From contig JABHDF010000050.1 in the NCBI GenBank assembly GCA_018673175.1, forward strand, positions 1 to 46,406: a DNA stretch of 46,406 bases, given 5' to 3'. Below the pieces are notes generated by a model. The model had not been told where the DNA came from, did no database searches, and worked only from the letters and a program-made list of their open reading frames with translations. The number at the start of each line of letters is the position of its first letter. Positions within the stretch are counted from its first letter, which is position 1. The DNA comes from Rhodobiaceae bacterium (GTDB taxonomy: Bacteria; Pseudomonadota; Alphaproteobacteria; RS24). The translations under genes were made by a program, and so were the position numbers. This document shows positions 1 through 8,249 of the stretch, one piece after another.

Positions 1-2
1 CC

Positions 3-95
3 GAGGCCCGCATTCAATCCAACCATGACTGCGTCAAAGGCCAAGAGCAGCAGCCGGGCCTCGTGAGCCTGCTGCAAGGTGTCTCTATAGACTAG
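3..95 (+). CDS. possible 3' end of an unidentified gene (edge fragment)
   Basis: An open frame runs in from the left edge and ends at TAG 93-95, giving about 30 residues that finish in LLQGVSID. It has no recognisable domain. It would converge on ilvC and share the hairpin at 117-145 as a terminator. The opposite strand is also open over this stretch and reads as plausible protein, so neither the coding strand nor the reality of this gene is settled. Sequence left of the window is needed to decide. Confidence 0.22.
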   Translation, partial: EARIQSNHDCVKGQEQQPGLVSLLQGVSID

Positions 96-110
96 GCAGA
101 TTTTCGGCAC

Positions 111-150
111 AAAAAAGGGCGGCGCTCGTTTTCGCGAGGCCGCCCTATTT
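111..150 (-). terminator. rho-independent terminator after ilvC (possibly bidirectional)
   Basis: GGGCGGC at 117-123 pairs with GCCGCCC at 139-145. The stem continues inward as CTCG 125-128 with CGAG 135-138. The A run at 111-116 becomes a T run on the minus strand just after the hairpin, as expected for a terminator 20-50 bp beyond the ilvC stop. The plus side carries a looser T-rich tract (146-154), so it could also stop transcription coming from the left. Confidence 0.85.
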
Positions 151-166
151 ATTTATGAAATCAGCT

Positions 167-1177
167 TTAGTTTTTGCTTTGGTCAACCAATTGATTGGCC
201 GAAATCCAAGGCATTTTGCTGCGCAGATCCGCACCGACTTTTTCAATCGGGTGCGCATCATTTACTTTGCGGAATTCTTTAATCTCTTCTTGTCCACCTT
301 GCATCCAGCGATCGGTAAACTTGCCGGTCTGAATATCCTCAAGGATTTTCTTCATTTCAGCTTTGGTGTCGCTCGTTACAACGCGAGGGCCCGACACATA
401 TTCGCCAAACTCGGCTGTGTTGGAAATCGAGTAGTTCATGTTCGAAATGCCACCCTCATAAATCAGGTCGACGATGAGTTTCACTTCGTGCAGGCATTCG
501 AAATAGGCCATCTCAGCTGGGTAACCAGCTTCGGTTAGCGTTTCGTAACCCGCTTTGATGAGCTCGACAACACCGCCGCATAAAACCGCCTGCTCGCCGA
601 ACAAGTCGGTTTCGCATTCGTCGCGGAATGTCGTCTCGATGATGCCCGAACGACCACCGCCCACGCCACAAGCGTAAGACATAGCCAAATCACGAGCCGA
701 ACCAGAAGCGTCTTGCGCCACAGCTACCAGACAGGGCACGCCGCCGCCTTTGGCATATTCGCCGCGCACGGTATGGCCAGGGCCTTTGGGGGCAACCATC
801 GACACATCCAAATCTGGACGCGCTTGGATGAGACCAAAGTGAATGGCCAAGCCATGAGCAAACATCAAGGTTCCGCCTTCGCGGATGTTCTCTGCGATGT
901 CGGCGTTGTAAATGTCTTTTTGCAATTCATCTGGCGTCAGGATCATCACGACATCGGCCCAAGCAGAGGCTTCCGCAATGGTTTTCACAGCAATGCCTTC
1001 GGCTTCGGCCTTGGCAGCCGAGGCAGAGCCGGCACGCAGGCCAACACAAATATCGGTAACACCGCTATCGCGCAAGTTCAGCAAATGCGCGTGGCCTTGC
1101 GAACCATAGCCAATCACAGCTACTTTTTTGCCTTTAATCAGGTTTACATCCGCATCGCGGTCATACAGCATTTCCAT
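167..1177 (-). CDS. ilvC: ketol-acid reductoisomerase
   Basis: This is a class I ketol-acid reductoisomerase of 336 aa, the usual short-form length. It converts acetolactate or acetohydroxybutyrate to the dihydroxy acid with NADPH and Mg2+ in valine, leucine and isoleucine synthesis. The N-terminal Rossmann fold shows GYGSQGHAH at about residues 24-32. [12 protein letters not shown] and the metal-binding [12 protein letters not shown] follow in the knotted C-terminal domain. A Shine-Dalgarno-like AAGGAA precedes the ATG; a second in-frame ATG two codons later is possible. It lies 39 bp after ilvN as the last gene of the ilvB-ilvN-ilvC run and ends at a strong terminator. Confidence 0.97.
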   Translation of the reverse strand: MEMLYDRDADVNLIKGKKVAVIGYGSQGHAHLLNLRDSGVTDICVGLRAGSASAAKAEAEGIAVKTIAEASAWADVVMILTPDELQKDIYNADIAENIREGGTLMFAHGLAIHFGLIQARPDLDVSMVAPKGPGHTVRGEYAKGGGVPCLVAVAQDASGSARDLAMSYACGVGGGRSGIIETTFRDECETDLFGEQAVLCGGVVELIKAGYETLTEAGYPAEMAYFECLHEVKLIVDLIYEGGISNMNYSISNTAEFGEYVSGPRVVTSDTKAEMKKILEDIQTGKFTDRWMQGGQEEIKEFRKVNDAHPIEKVGADLRSKMPWISANQLVDQSKN

Positions 1178-1216
1178 CCATCTATTCCTTAAAGTCTGGT
1201 TAGGGTTTCGTTAAAT

Positions 1217-1729
1217 CTACATAGCTTCGGGGCCGCGAGAGATAGCTGCCGCGCCTGTGCGCGAAACTTCTCGAAGACCCAGAGGTTTCATCAGCCCAAT
1301 AAAGGCATCAATTTTTTCGGTGTTACCGGTAATCTCAAAGACGAAGCTATCCGGCGTCGCATCTACCACACGGGCGCGGAAGGCTTCCGACATGCGAAGC
1401 GCTTCGACGCGGGCATCGCCCTTGCCGGCCACTTTCACCAAAGCCAATTCGCGCTCGACGCTCTCGCATTCGACCGTCAAATCGACCACCCGATGCACGG
1501 GCACCAAGCGACCCAATTGGGCTTTAATTTGTTCAATCATCGGAGGCGTGCCCAAAGTCACAATGGTGATGCGAGACATATGCTCTTGATCATCCACTTC
1601 GGCCACGGTCAGGCTGTCGATATTATAGCCACGGCCTGAAAACAGACCGATGACGCGCGCCAAAACCCCCGCCTCATTATCTACGAGGACGGAAAGCGTA
1701 TGCCGCTCAATTTGATTTTCTGCGCTCAT
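1217..1729 (-). CDS. ilvN: acetolactate synthase small (regulatory) subunit
   Basis: A protein of 170 aa with an N-terminal ACT domain (HTLSVLVDNEAGVLARVIGLFSGRGYNI) and a C-terminal regulatory domain, the layout of the IlvN/IlvH subunit. That subunit activates the catalytic IlvB chain and carries feedback inhibition by branched-chain amino acids. The start at 1729 (MSAENQ) is chosen because AGAAGG lies a few bases upstream; a longer frame to 1768 adds 13 basic residues not typical of the family. It sits 95 bp after ilvB, and the gap holds nothing recognisable. Confidence 0.95.
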   Translation of the reverse strand: MSAENQIERHTLSVLVDNEAGVLARVIGLFSGRGYNIDSLTVAEVDDQEHMSRITIVTLGTPPMIEQIKAQLGRLVPVHRVVDLTVECESVERELALVKVAGKGDARVEALRMSEAFRARVVDATPDSFVFEITGNTEKIDAFIGLMKPLGLREVSRTGAAAISRGPEAM

Positions 1730-1824
1730 CTTCAACCTTCTCAAAAATCGGCCTTTCGACCTATTCATGCGCCTTTCTATAGCGCACTCACTGGGTGGTT
1801 AAAAGCCCGATTATTCGCCTTCAT

Positions 1825-3582
1825 TTAAACCAGAGCTTTGCCCGCATCTGAGACTTCAATATCTAAGCCTTCGCTATCGGCGAGAAGCATTTCATTATGC
1901 GCCGCGCCCGATGGGATCATCGGGAAACAATTTTCGTCTTTGGTCACGATGCAATCAAAAATAACTGGGCCTGGCGTGTCGATCATGCGCTTAATGGCAT
2001 CATCCAATTCAGCGGCTGTTTCGGCCCGAATGCCCGTGGCACCATAGGCTTCTGCCAATTTAACAAAATCAGGCAGGGCTTCCGAATAAGAGCTGGAATA
2101 GCGCCCACCGTGCAGCAATTCCTGCCATTGGCGCACCATGCCCATATATTCATTGTTCAAGATAAAAATCTTAATCGGCAACCGATATTGCACCGCCGTT
2201 GATATCTCCTGCATGGTCATTTGCACCGAGGCTTCGCCTGCAATGTCGATAACCAGACTTTTGGGATGCGCCACTTGCACACCAACGGCCGCCGGAATGC
2301 CATAGCCCATCGTGCCCAAGCCACCAGAGGTCATCCAGCGATTGGGGTCTTCAAAACGATAATATTGTGCCGCCCACATTTGGTGCTGGCCCACTTCGGT
2401 GGTGATGTAAGTGTCAGCGTCTTTGGTCAGCTCATACAAGCGCTCGACCGCATATTGTGGCTTGATGGCTTTGGCGTCTTTTTTGTAAGCCAAGCATTTT
2501 CTATCCCGCCAGCCCTCAATCTCTTCCCACCAGCTGGCCAGCGCTTTTTTGTCTGGCGTCACCGCGTCCGATTTATAGACCCGCAGCATGTCTTCTAAAA
2601 CATGCGCGCAATCGCCCACAATCGCGACATCGACCATGACGTTTTTATTGATGCTCGAGGGATCGATATCAACATGGATTTTCTTCGAGTTCGGCGCAAA
2701 CTTATCCAAAGTGCCGGTGATGCGGTCATCAAAGCGCGCACCGATGTTAATCATCACGTCGCAATCATGCATCGCCCAATTGGCTTCATAGGTGCCGTGC
2801 ATGCCCAACATACCCAACCATTGCTTATCGGCCGAGGGATAGCTGCCCAGACCCATGAGGGTTGAGGTGATCGGGAAACCCGTCAATTTAACAAATTCGC
2901 GCAGCAATTGGCTGGCCTGCGGGCCTGAGTTGATGATGCCGCCACCGGTATAAAAAATTGGCTTTTTGGCATTGGCAATCAGCTCCACCGCTTGCTTGAT
3001 GGCGGCCATGTCGCCCTTCAGTTGCGGCTGATAGCTTTTGTGCTTCACCGCTTTCGGCTTCATGTAGGGGCCGAGCGCAAACTGGATATCTTTTGGAATA
3101 TCGACAACCACAGGGCCCGGACGACCGGTGGTAGCAACTTGAAACGCCTCATGCATGATGCGCGCCAAATCGTTGATGTCTTTGACCAAATAATTGTGCT
3201 TGGTGCAGGGGCGCGTGATGCCAACGGTGTCGGCCTCTTGAAACGCGTCACCGCCGATGAGATGCGTCGGCACCTGCCCAGTAATGCAAACCATGGGAAT
3301 ACTATCCATCAAAGCATCGGTAAGGCCGGTCACCGCATTGGTGGCGCCGGGGCCGGAGGTAACCAAAACCACGCCGCATTTGCCGGTCGAGCGCGCATAG
3401 CCCTCGGCCGCATGGGTGGCGCCCTGCTCGTGGCGAACCAGAATATGCTCGATAGATTCCTGCTGGAATATCTCGTCATAAATCGGCAAAACCGCGCCGC
3501 CAGGGTAGCCAAAAATATGCTCTACACCATGGTCTTGCAAAGATTGCAGAACGATTTGTGCGCCGTTTAATTGTTTGTCCAT
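1825..3582 (-). CDS. ilvB: acetolactate synthase large (catalytic) subunit
   Basis: A thiamine-diphosphate enzyme of 585 aa that condenses two pyruvates, or pyruvate with 2-oxobutyrate, in the first common step of branched-chain amino acid synthesis. The N-terminal Pyr domain has GYPGGAVLPIYD and the catalytic glutamate E52 in HEQGATHAAEGYARSTG. A central FAD-binding domain and the C-terminal PP domain follow. The ThDP-Mg motif reads GEASVQM, where many family members have GDGS or GDAS. Upstream lies a 94-bp gap to miaA with a TAATAT hexamer but no convincing -35 box. No attenuator-like leader peptide was seen. Confidence 0.97.
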   Translation of the reverse strand: MDKQLNGAQIVLQSLQDHGVEHIFGYPGGAVLPIYDEIFQQESIEHILVRHEQGATHAAEGYARSTGKCGVVLVTSGPGATNAVTGLTDALMDSIPMVCITGQVPTHLIGGDAFQEADTVGITRPCTKHNYLVKDINDLARIMHEAFQVATTGRPGPVVVDIPKDIQFALGPYMKPKAVKHKSYQPQLKGDMAAIKQAVELIANAKKPIFYTGGGIINSGPQASQLLREFVKLTGFPITSTLMGLGSYPSADKQWLGMLGMHGTYEANWAMHDCDVMINIGARFDDRITGTLDKFAPNSKKIHVDIDPSSINKNVMVDVAIVGDCAHVLEDMLRVYKSDAVTPDKKALASWWEEIEGWRDRKCLAYKKDAKAIKPQYAVERLYELTKDADTYITTEVGQHQMWAAQYYRFEDPNRWMTSGGLGTMGYGIPAAVGVQVAHPKSLVIDIAGEASVQMTMQEISTAVQYRLPIKIFILNNEYMGMVRQWQELLHGGRYSSSYSEALPDFVKLAEAYGATGIRAETAAELDDAIKRMIDTPGPVIFDCIVTKDENCFPMIPSGAAHNEMLLADSEGLDIEVSDAGKALV

Positions 3583-3676
3583 CGTATCGCAACGGCCAAA
3601 GCCGCCTCCATATTATGAGTGGGCGCACCAATCCCTATGTCGGCGCAGCCTCGTGAAGAAGCGAAAATAGCAATAT

Positions 3677-4654
3677 TTATGTCGTGGTCAAGCTATTTTG
3701 TGAAATAAATGAAAAGATTTTATCATAGTTATCGGTGTAATCTTGCTCAGAGAAACTTTCCCAGCCGGTCATTTGATTGCGAAACCAGGTCATTTGGCGT
3801 TTGGCATAGCGGCGTGTGGCTTGTTGCGCCTGCTCTATGGCTTGCTCGCGGGTCAGATTACCTTGCACAAAGTCCAGGATCTGCGATACGCCGAGCGCCT
3901 TGCGGATGGTGGTCTCAAGCGGCAAGTGGAGCGCGGCCAGCGCCTCGACTTCTTCTAGTGCCGCGCCTTGCATCATCTGTTCAAAGCGCAAATTGCAGCG
4001 CGCATAGAGCCAGTCTCTATCTGGCAGGAGTAAAATTCTATGCGCCTGCGTCAACGGCGCTTGTGGTTTTATCTTTTGCCAATCCGACAACCGCGTGCCC
4101 GTCGCGGCCCAGACTTCTAGCCCACGCAAAATACGTTGCTTGTCGGTTGGCTGCAGGCGCTCCGCCAAGGGGGGATCGCGTTGGTGCAGCTCGGCATATA
4201 ATTCGGCCAAGCCAATGGCCTCGAGGCGTTGGCGCCAATGCTCGCGCACATCGGAAGGGATTTCTGGCAAATCGACCAGACCGTCGGTTAGGCTTTTAAA
4301 ATACAGCCCCGTGCCGCCCACCACGATGGGCACTTGGCCAGCCGCTTGGGCCTGCTGGATTTGCGCCAAAGCCTGCTCTTGCCAAACACCCACGCTATAG
4401 GGCGCGCCTGCCGCTACATGCCCATAAAGCGCGTGGGGGGCTTGGGCTTCTTCTTGCGCGCTGGGGCGCGCGGTTAATTGGCGTAACGTGTCGTAGACTT
4501 GTAAGCTGTCGGCATTAATGATGCGCCCGTTAATTTGTTTGGCCAGCGCCAAGGCCAATGCAGACTTGCCGCTGGCGGTGGAGCCTGCAATAAGAAGGGG
4601 CAAAAATTCGCCAGTCGAAGATACAGTCGAAGACATAGACATAGATATAGACAT
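3677..4654 (-). CDS. miaA: tRNA dimethylallyltransferase
   Basis: An isopentenyltransferase of 325 aa that adds a dimethylallyl group to N6 of A37 in tRNAs reading UNN codons. The P-loop GSTASGKSALALALAKQ is followed by INADSLQVY, and the family motif VGGTGLYFKSLTDGL is present. The start is ambiguous. ATG at 4654 is chosen, but ATGs at residues 5 and 7 of this form, and a GTG at 4690 that would overlap serB, are also in frame. The first residues (MSISMSMSSTVSS) are low complexity and encoded by a hexanucleotide repeat. It is divergent from serB and upstream of ilvB. Confidence 0.94.
   Translation of the reverse strand: MSISMSMSSTVSSTGEFLPLLIAGSTASGKSALALALAKQINGRIINADSLQVYDTLRQLTARPSAQEEAQAPHALYGHVAAGAPYSVGVWQEQALAQIQQAQAAGQVPIVVGGTGLYFKSLTDGLVDLPEIPSDVREHWRQRLEAIGLAELYAELHQRDPPLAERLQPTDKQRILRGLEVWAATGTRLSDWQKIKPQAPLTQAHRILLLPDRDWLYARCNLRFEQMMQGAALEEVEALAALHLPLETTIRKALGVSQILDFVQGNLTREQAIEQAQQATRRYAKRQMTWFRNQMTGWESFSEQDYTDNYDKIFSFISQNSLTTT
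4631..4654 (-). repeat. hexanucleotide tandem repeat at the miaA start codons
   Basis: Four consecutive units of the type AGACAT or AGATAT (plus-strand reading) occupy this interval: three identical and one differing at a single base. On the coding strand they read ATG TCT ATA TCT ATG TCT ATG TCT, so three of the four units carry an in-frame ATG. A further imperfect GTCGAAGA-type duplication lies just downstream in the gene. Gain or loss of one unit would keep the frame. Confidence 0.85.
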
Positions 4655-4683
4655 AGGCGTTAGTCTTACAGGGTTGAGGACAA

Positions 4684-5574
4684 ATGACACAACAAATCAA
4701 TGAAGCCACTTTTTTGGTTCTAACGGCCGCCCCCCAAAGCGGCTATTTTACGCCTGCCCGATTGAGCGAACTGGCCACACAATTTCCAGATCTGCCCGCG
4801 GCCAAAAGCTTAAGCCAAGATGCCGTCGAATTTGCGCTACAGAGCCACAACAGTGAGCTGGCCGCGCCATTGGCTGAATTTCCCTTTGATGTGAATTGGG
4901 TCGACGGCGCGAATCGGCGCAAAAAAATGCTCATCGCCGATTTGGAATCCACCATCATCGAGCAGGAATGTTTGGATGAGCTGGCGGTGGTGATCGACAA
5001 GCAAGCCGTGATGGTGGATATCACCACGCGCGCCATGCGCGGCGAATTAGATTTCGAGCCAGCCCTGAAAGAACGCGTGGCCATGCTGAAAGGCTTGCCC
5101 GAAAGCGCCCTGCAAGACCTGTATGACACCGGGATTACGCTGATGCCCGGCGCCCAAACCTTGCTCGCCACCTTGCGGGCGCAGGATGTATTTTGCGGCC
5201 TTGTCTCTGGCGGTTTCGCGTTTTTTGCCGACCGCATTGCCCAGCGAATCGGCTTTCACCGCTTTCAGTGCAATGACCTAAACCTCACCGATGGGGTTTT
5301 GGATGGCACCGTGGTGGAGCCTATTTTGGGACGCGCCGCCAAGGCCGAAATTCTAACCGCTTGGGCGCAAGAGTTGGGCCTCACGCCCGACGACGTTTTG
5401 GCCACGGGCGATGGCTCCAATGATTTGGCCATGTTGAAAATAGCCGGCATGGGCGTGGCGTTTCGCGCCAAGCCTGCGGTTGCCGAAGCGGCACAATACA
5501 CGCTTCAGCACGCAGACCTTACGGGGCTTTTATACCTACAAGGCTATAGCGAAAGCCAGTTTCAAACCGCCTAA
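4684..5574 (+). CDS. serB: phosphoserine phosphatase (HAD family)
   Basis: SerB of 296 aa catalyses the last step of serine synthesis, O-phosphoserine to serine. An N-terminal regulatory-type domain (about 1-75) precedes the HAD core. Motif I reads IADLEST, with nucleophile D86, Glu instead of the usual Asp at 88, then S89 and T90. Motif II is LVSGGF (S175), the motif III lysine is near K220, and GDGSNDLAM (D243, D247) binds Mg2+. GAGG lies just before the ATG. It is divergent from miaA with only 29 bp between the chosen starts, and its TAA overlaps the degP TAG by 3 bp (5572-5573 plus flanking base) on the opposite strand. Confidence 0.94.
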   Translation: MTQQINEATFLVLTAAPQSGYFTPARLSELATQFPDLPAAKSLSQDAVEFALQSHNSELAAPLAEFPFDVNWVDGANRRKKMLIADLESTIIEQECLDELAVVIDKQAVMVDITTRAMRGELDFEPALKERVAMLKGLPESALQDLYDTGITLMPGAQTLLATLRAQDVFCGLVSGGFAFFADRIAQRIGFHRFQCNDLNLTDGVLDGTVVEPILGRAAKAEILTAWAQELGLTPDDVLATGDGSNDLAMLKIAGMGVAFRAKPAVAEAAQYTLQHADLTGLLYLQGYSESQFQTA

Positions 5575-7034
5575 TTGCTTAATGGGATGGCGATGAAACG
5601 CACGGTGCCGCGCGACTTCACGAAAACCAGAACCGATTTACGACCCGATTTCTCGGCCCTTTTCAGAGCCTCGACAGCCGTTTTGGCTGACCCGATGGTC
5701 TTTTGATCGATTTCAGAAATCACATCGCCAACACGTATGCCTGATTCAAAAGCCATGCTAGAGCGGTCCATCTCCACCACCAAAGCGCCGCTGGCATTAT
5801 CGCCAAGCTCGAAATCACGCCGCGACTTCGGGTTGATGTTTTGCAAAGTAAGACCCAAATAGGCGTGGGTTTTTGTATCTTGCTGTTTCTCGACTTGGCT
5901 CTGGGCTGGCTTTTTATCAACCGCTGCCTCTTGCAAACGTCCGGTCACGATTTTAATGCGCTTGGTGCGCCCGCGGCGGATCAGCTCGACATTTACTGGC
6001 TTATCGATTTTGGTCTCCGCCACAATGCGCGGCAAATCTCGCATGGTGGGCACAGGCTTATTGTCAAATTTGACAATCACATCCCCAACTTTCAGGCCGC
6101 CCTTTTCGGCTGGGCCGACTGGCGATACTTCAGATACCAAAGCGCCGCGCGCTTTTCCAAGCGATAGGCTTTCGGCCAATTCGTCGGTAACTTCTTGAAT
6201 GCGCACGCCCAACCAGCCGCGGCGGGTTTCGCCATATTGGCGCAATTGCGCGATGACGGACGTGGCAAGGTTCGACGGAATGGAAAATCCAATACCGACC
6301 GAGCCGCCCGATGGCGAAATAATCGCCGAGTTCACGCCAATGACTTCGCCCTTCATATTAAACAAGGGGCCGCCCGAGTTGCCTTTGTTAATCGCGGCAT
6401 CGGTTTGGATGAAACTATCATAGGGGCCTGCATTAATGTCGCGTTTGATGGCTGAAATAACCCCCGCCGAAAGCGAGCCGCCAAGACCAAACGGATTGCC
6501 AATGGCAATCACCCAATCGCCCACACGGGCTTTGGCGCTATCTCCCATCGGCACAAAAGCCAACTTCTTTTTGGTTTTCACCTGCAAAACAGCCAAGTCG
6601 GTTTTCGGGTCGCGGCCAATAATTTCGGCCGGCAATTTACTGCCGTCAGAGAAGTTGATGGTAATCTCATCCGCCTCTTCGATGACGTGATTATTGGTGA
6701 TGATGATGCCGTTGGGGTCGACCACAAAGCCCGAGCCAAGCGAGGATACCTTGCGGCTTTGTGGCTGGCTGTTGGGGTTATTTGGCGGGCCATTTTGGCC
6801 GCGACGTTGATTGAAAAACTCTTCGAAGAAATCTCCAAACGGTGGCTGGCCGGGGCCGCGCGAGTTGCGCTGCGGTAAGGTTTGCGAGGTGGAGATATTC
6901 ACCACGGCTGGCATCAGGCGTTCGGCTAAATCAGCAAACCCTTCTACAGGACGGGCGAGGCTTGGCGAGGCCAATAAAGGAAGAACCATTAAGGTGAGGA
7001 TGAGAGAGAAACGAAGAGCGCGAACAGACTGCAT
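5571..7034 (-). CDS. degP: periplasmic serine protease, DegP/HtrA (Do) family
   Basis: A protein of 487 aa with a signal peptide of about 27 residues (cleavage likely after SLA), so it acts in the periplasm. The trypsin-like domain carries the triad H116 (ITNNHVI), D146 (KTDLAVL) and S220 (GNSGGP). Between signal and protease domain is a Pro/Gly/Asn/Gln-rich loop (about 55-95), as in DegP LA loops. Two PDZ domains follow (about 265-355 and 390-487; the first has GWLGVRIQ). It degrades or refolds misfolded envelope proteins. It is the last gene after hflK-hflC-DUF2065, separated by 22 bp. DegP versus DegQ/MucD cannot be decided by eye. Confidence 0.94.
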   Translation of the reverse strand: MQSVRALRFSLILTLMVLPLLASPSLARPVEGFADLAERLMPAVVNISTSQTLPQRNSRGPGQPPFGDFFEEFFNQRRGQNGPPNNPNSQPQSRKVSSLGSGFVVDPNGIIITNNHVIEEADEITINFSDGSKLPAEIIGRDPKTDLAVLQVKTKKKLAFVPMGDSAKARVGDWVIAIGNPFGLGGSLSAGVISAIKRDINAGPYDSFIQTDAAINKGNSGGPLFNMKGEVIGVNSAIISPSGGSVGIGFSIPSNLATSVIAQLRQYGETRRGWLGVRIQEVTDELAESLSLGKARGALVSEVSPVGPAEKGGLKVGDVIVKFDNKPVPTMRDLPRIVAETKIDKPVNVELIRRGRTKRIKIVTGRLQEAAVDKKPAQSQVEKQQDTKTHAYLGLTLQNINPKSRRDFELGDNASGALVVEMDRSSMAFESGIRVGDVISEIDQKTIGSAKTAVEALKRAEKSGRKSVLVFVKSRGTVRFIAIPLSN

Positions 7035-7056
7035 GATTATTCCTACTTAAAAATTG

Positions 7057-7242
7057 CTATTTGAGAAGCCAGACCAAACCGACCCCAAGAGCCAGAGCGA
7101 TGATGCCACCGCGTCGTAAGGTGGCATCATCGACCTGTTCCAATTGTTTCATCATAGAGCGCAAAAATGTCGGAAAAAGGGCATAGAGAGCCCCCTCAAA
7201 AGCCAATACGAGGGCGAAAGCCAAAAAGACTTTCTCCAGCAT
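7057..7242 (-). CDS. DUF2065 (YjeT-like) small membrane protein
   Basis: A 61-aa protein with two hydrophobic segments: residues 4-24 (VFLAFALVLAFEGALYALFP) and about 46-59 (GIIALALGVGLVWLL). They are joined by a polar stretch with MMKQLEQVDDATLRRGG, the pattern of DUF2065. In E. coli the family member YjeT also sits next to hflC. The ATG overlaps the hflC stop as TAATG, which supports this start over a longer frame beginning at 7296. Its function is unknown; position suggests a link to HflKC. Confidence 0.87.
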   Translation of the reverse strand: MLEKVFLAFALVLAFEGALYALFPTFLRSMMKQLEQVDDATLRRGGIIALALGVGLVWLLK

Positions 7243-8249
7243 TATCGAACGGCTTTTTTCGCGTCCGCTTTCGCCTTGGCAGCAATCTCTGGACATAGCG
7301 AGTCGCTCAACGAACGGCCCTTGGCTGTCAATTTGGCGACATTCACGCGTTGACCACGTTTCACCGTGCCACGCTTGCTCGGGGCCAGAACGCTGTTCGG
7401 GTTTTTCATGAACTGCAAGAACGAGCTGTCTGGAGACATCACCATCGTGGTGCCCTCTTCGAGTGCCGTTGTATAGGCCTGCATGGAACGATAAAAAGCG
7501 AAGAAGTCTGGGTCTTGTCCAAAGACACGGGCAAACACACGCGTCCGGCAGGCATCGCCTTGACCGCGAATAACTTCACTATCGCGGGTGGCTTCGGCAG
7601 TCAAAACCGTCACTTGCTTGTCGGCTTGGGCGCGAATGGCACGCCCGACTTCTTGACCCCGCGCCCGAAACTCAGCCGCTTCTTGTTCGCGTTCGGTTTG
7701 CATACGACGATAAATCGCTTGGCTGTTGGCTTGCGGCAAGTCGGCACGACGAATGCGCACATCGACAATCTCAATGCCGAAATCAGCCGCTTGCTCATTG
7801 ACCAATTTGGTGATCCGGGTCATCAGCTTGGAACGCTCGTCGCGGACCACGGTTTGAAACTCTTCCTCGCCCAATACCGAGCGCATAGAAGAAGACACAA
7901 TGGCCGCCAAACGCGAGCGCGCCCGACGCTCATCGCGCAGCGCTTTGTAGAACTGCAAAGGATCGGTAATTTTATAACGGGTGAAAGCATCCACGACCAA
8001 ACGCTTTTGGTCCGAGGCAATCAGCTCTTCCGCTGGGGTATCCAAATCGAGGATACGCTTATCGACGAAAATCACATTTTGCACGAAGGGCATTTTGAAG
8101 TTAAGCCCTGGCTCGGTAATCACACGACGCGGGTCGCCAAATTGCAGCACCAAAGCCTGTTGCGTTTGATGCACGGTGAACAAGGAAGCCGAGGCGATAA
8201 CGCCCAGCACGATGAGAAGGAAAACGGCAATCAGTCCTGTGCGTTGCAT
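7242..8249 (-). CDS. hflC: HflC, SPFH-domain regulator of FtsH
   Basis: A protein of 335 aa with an N-terminal membrane anchor (about 5-25) followed by an SPFH/band 7 domain (QTQQALVLQFGDPRRVITEPGLNFKMPF) and a coiled-coil region rich in Glu, Arg and Ala (about 190-240). With HflK it forms the membrane complex that encloses and modulates the FtsH protease. Its ATG overlaps the hflK TAA as TAATG, with AAGGAG upstream inside hflK. Its own TAA overlaps the DUF2065 start in the same way. The C-terminal tail rich in Lys and Ala is somewhat extended. Confidence 0.95.
   Translation of the reverse strand: MQRTGLIAVFLLIVLGVIASASLFTVHQTQQALVLQFGDPRRVITEPGLNFKMPFVQNVIFVDKRILDLDTPAEELIASDQKRLVVDAFTRYKITDPLQFYKALRDERRARSRLAAIVSSSMRSVLGEEEFQTVVRDERSKLMTRITKLVNEQAADFGIEIVDVRIRRADLPQANSQAIYRRMQTEREQEAAEFRARGQEVGRAIRAQADKQVTVLTAEATRDSEVIRGQGDACRTRVFARVFGQDPDFFAFYRSMQAYTTALEEGTTMVMSPDSSFLQFMKNPNSVLAPSKRGTVKRGQRVNVAKLTAKGRSLSDSLCPEIAAKAKADAKKAVR

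Noticed and set aside
1-110. Minus-strand frame reading LLLLAFDAVMVGLNAGL at the left edge
   Set aside because: It looks protein-like but has no start with a ribosome site, and the frame opens inside the ilvC terminator T run. It cannot be preferred without the sequence to the left.
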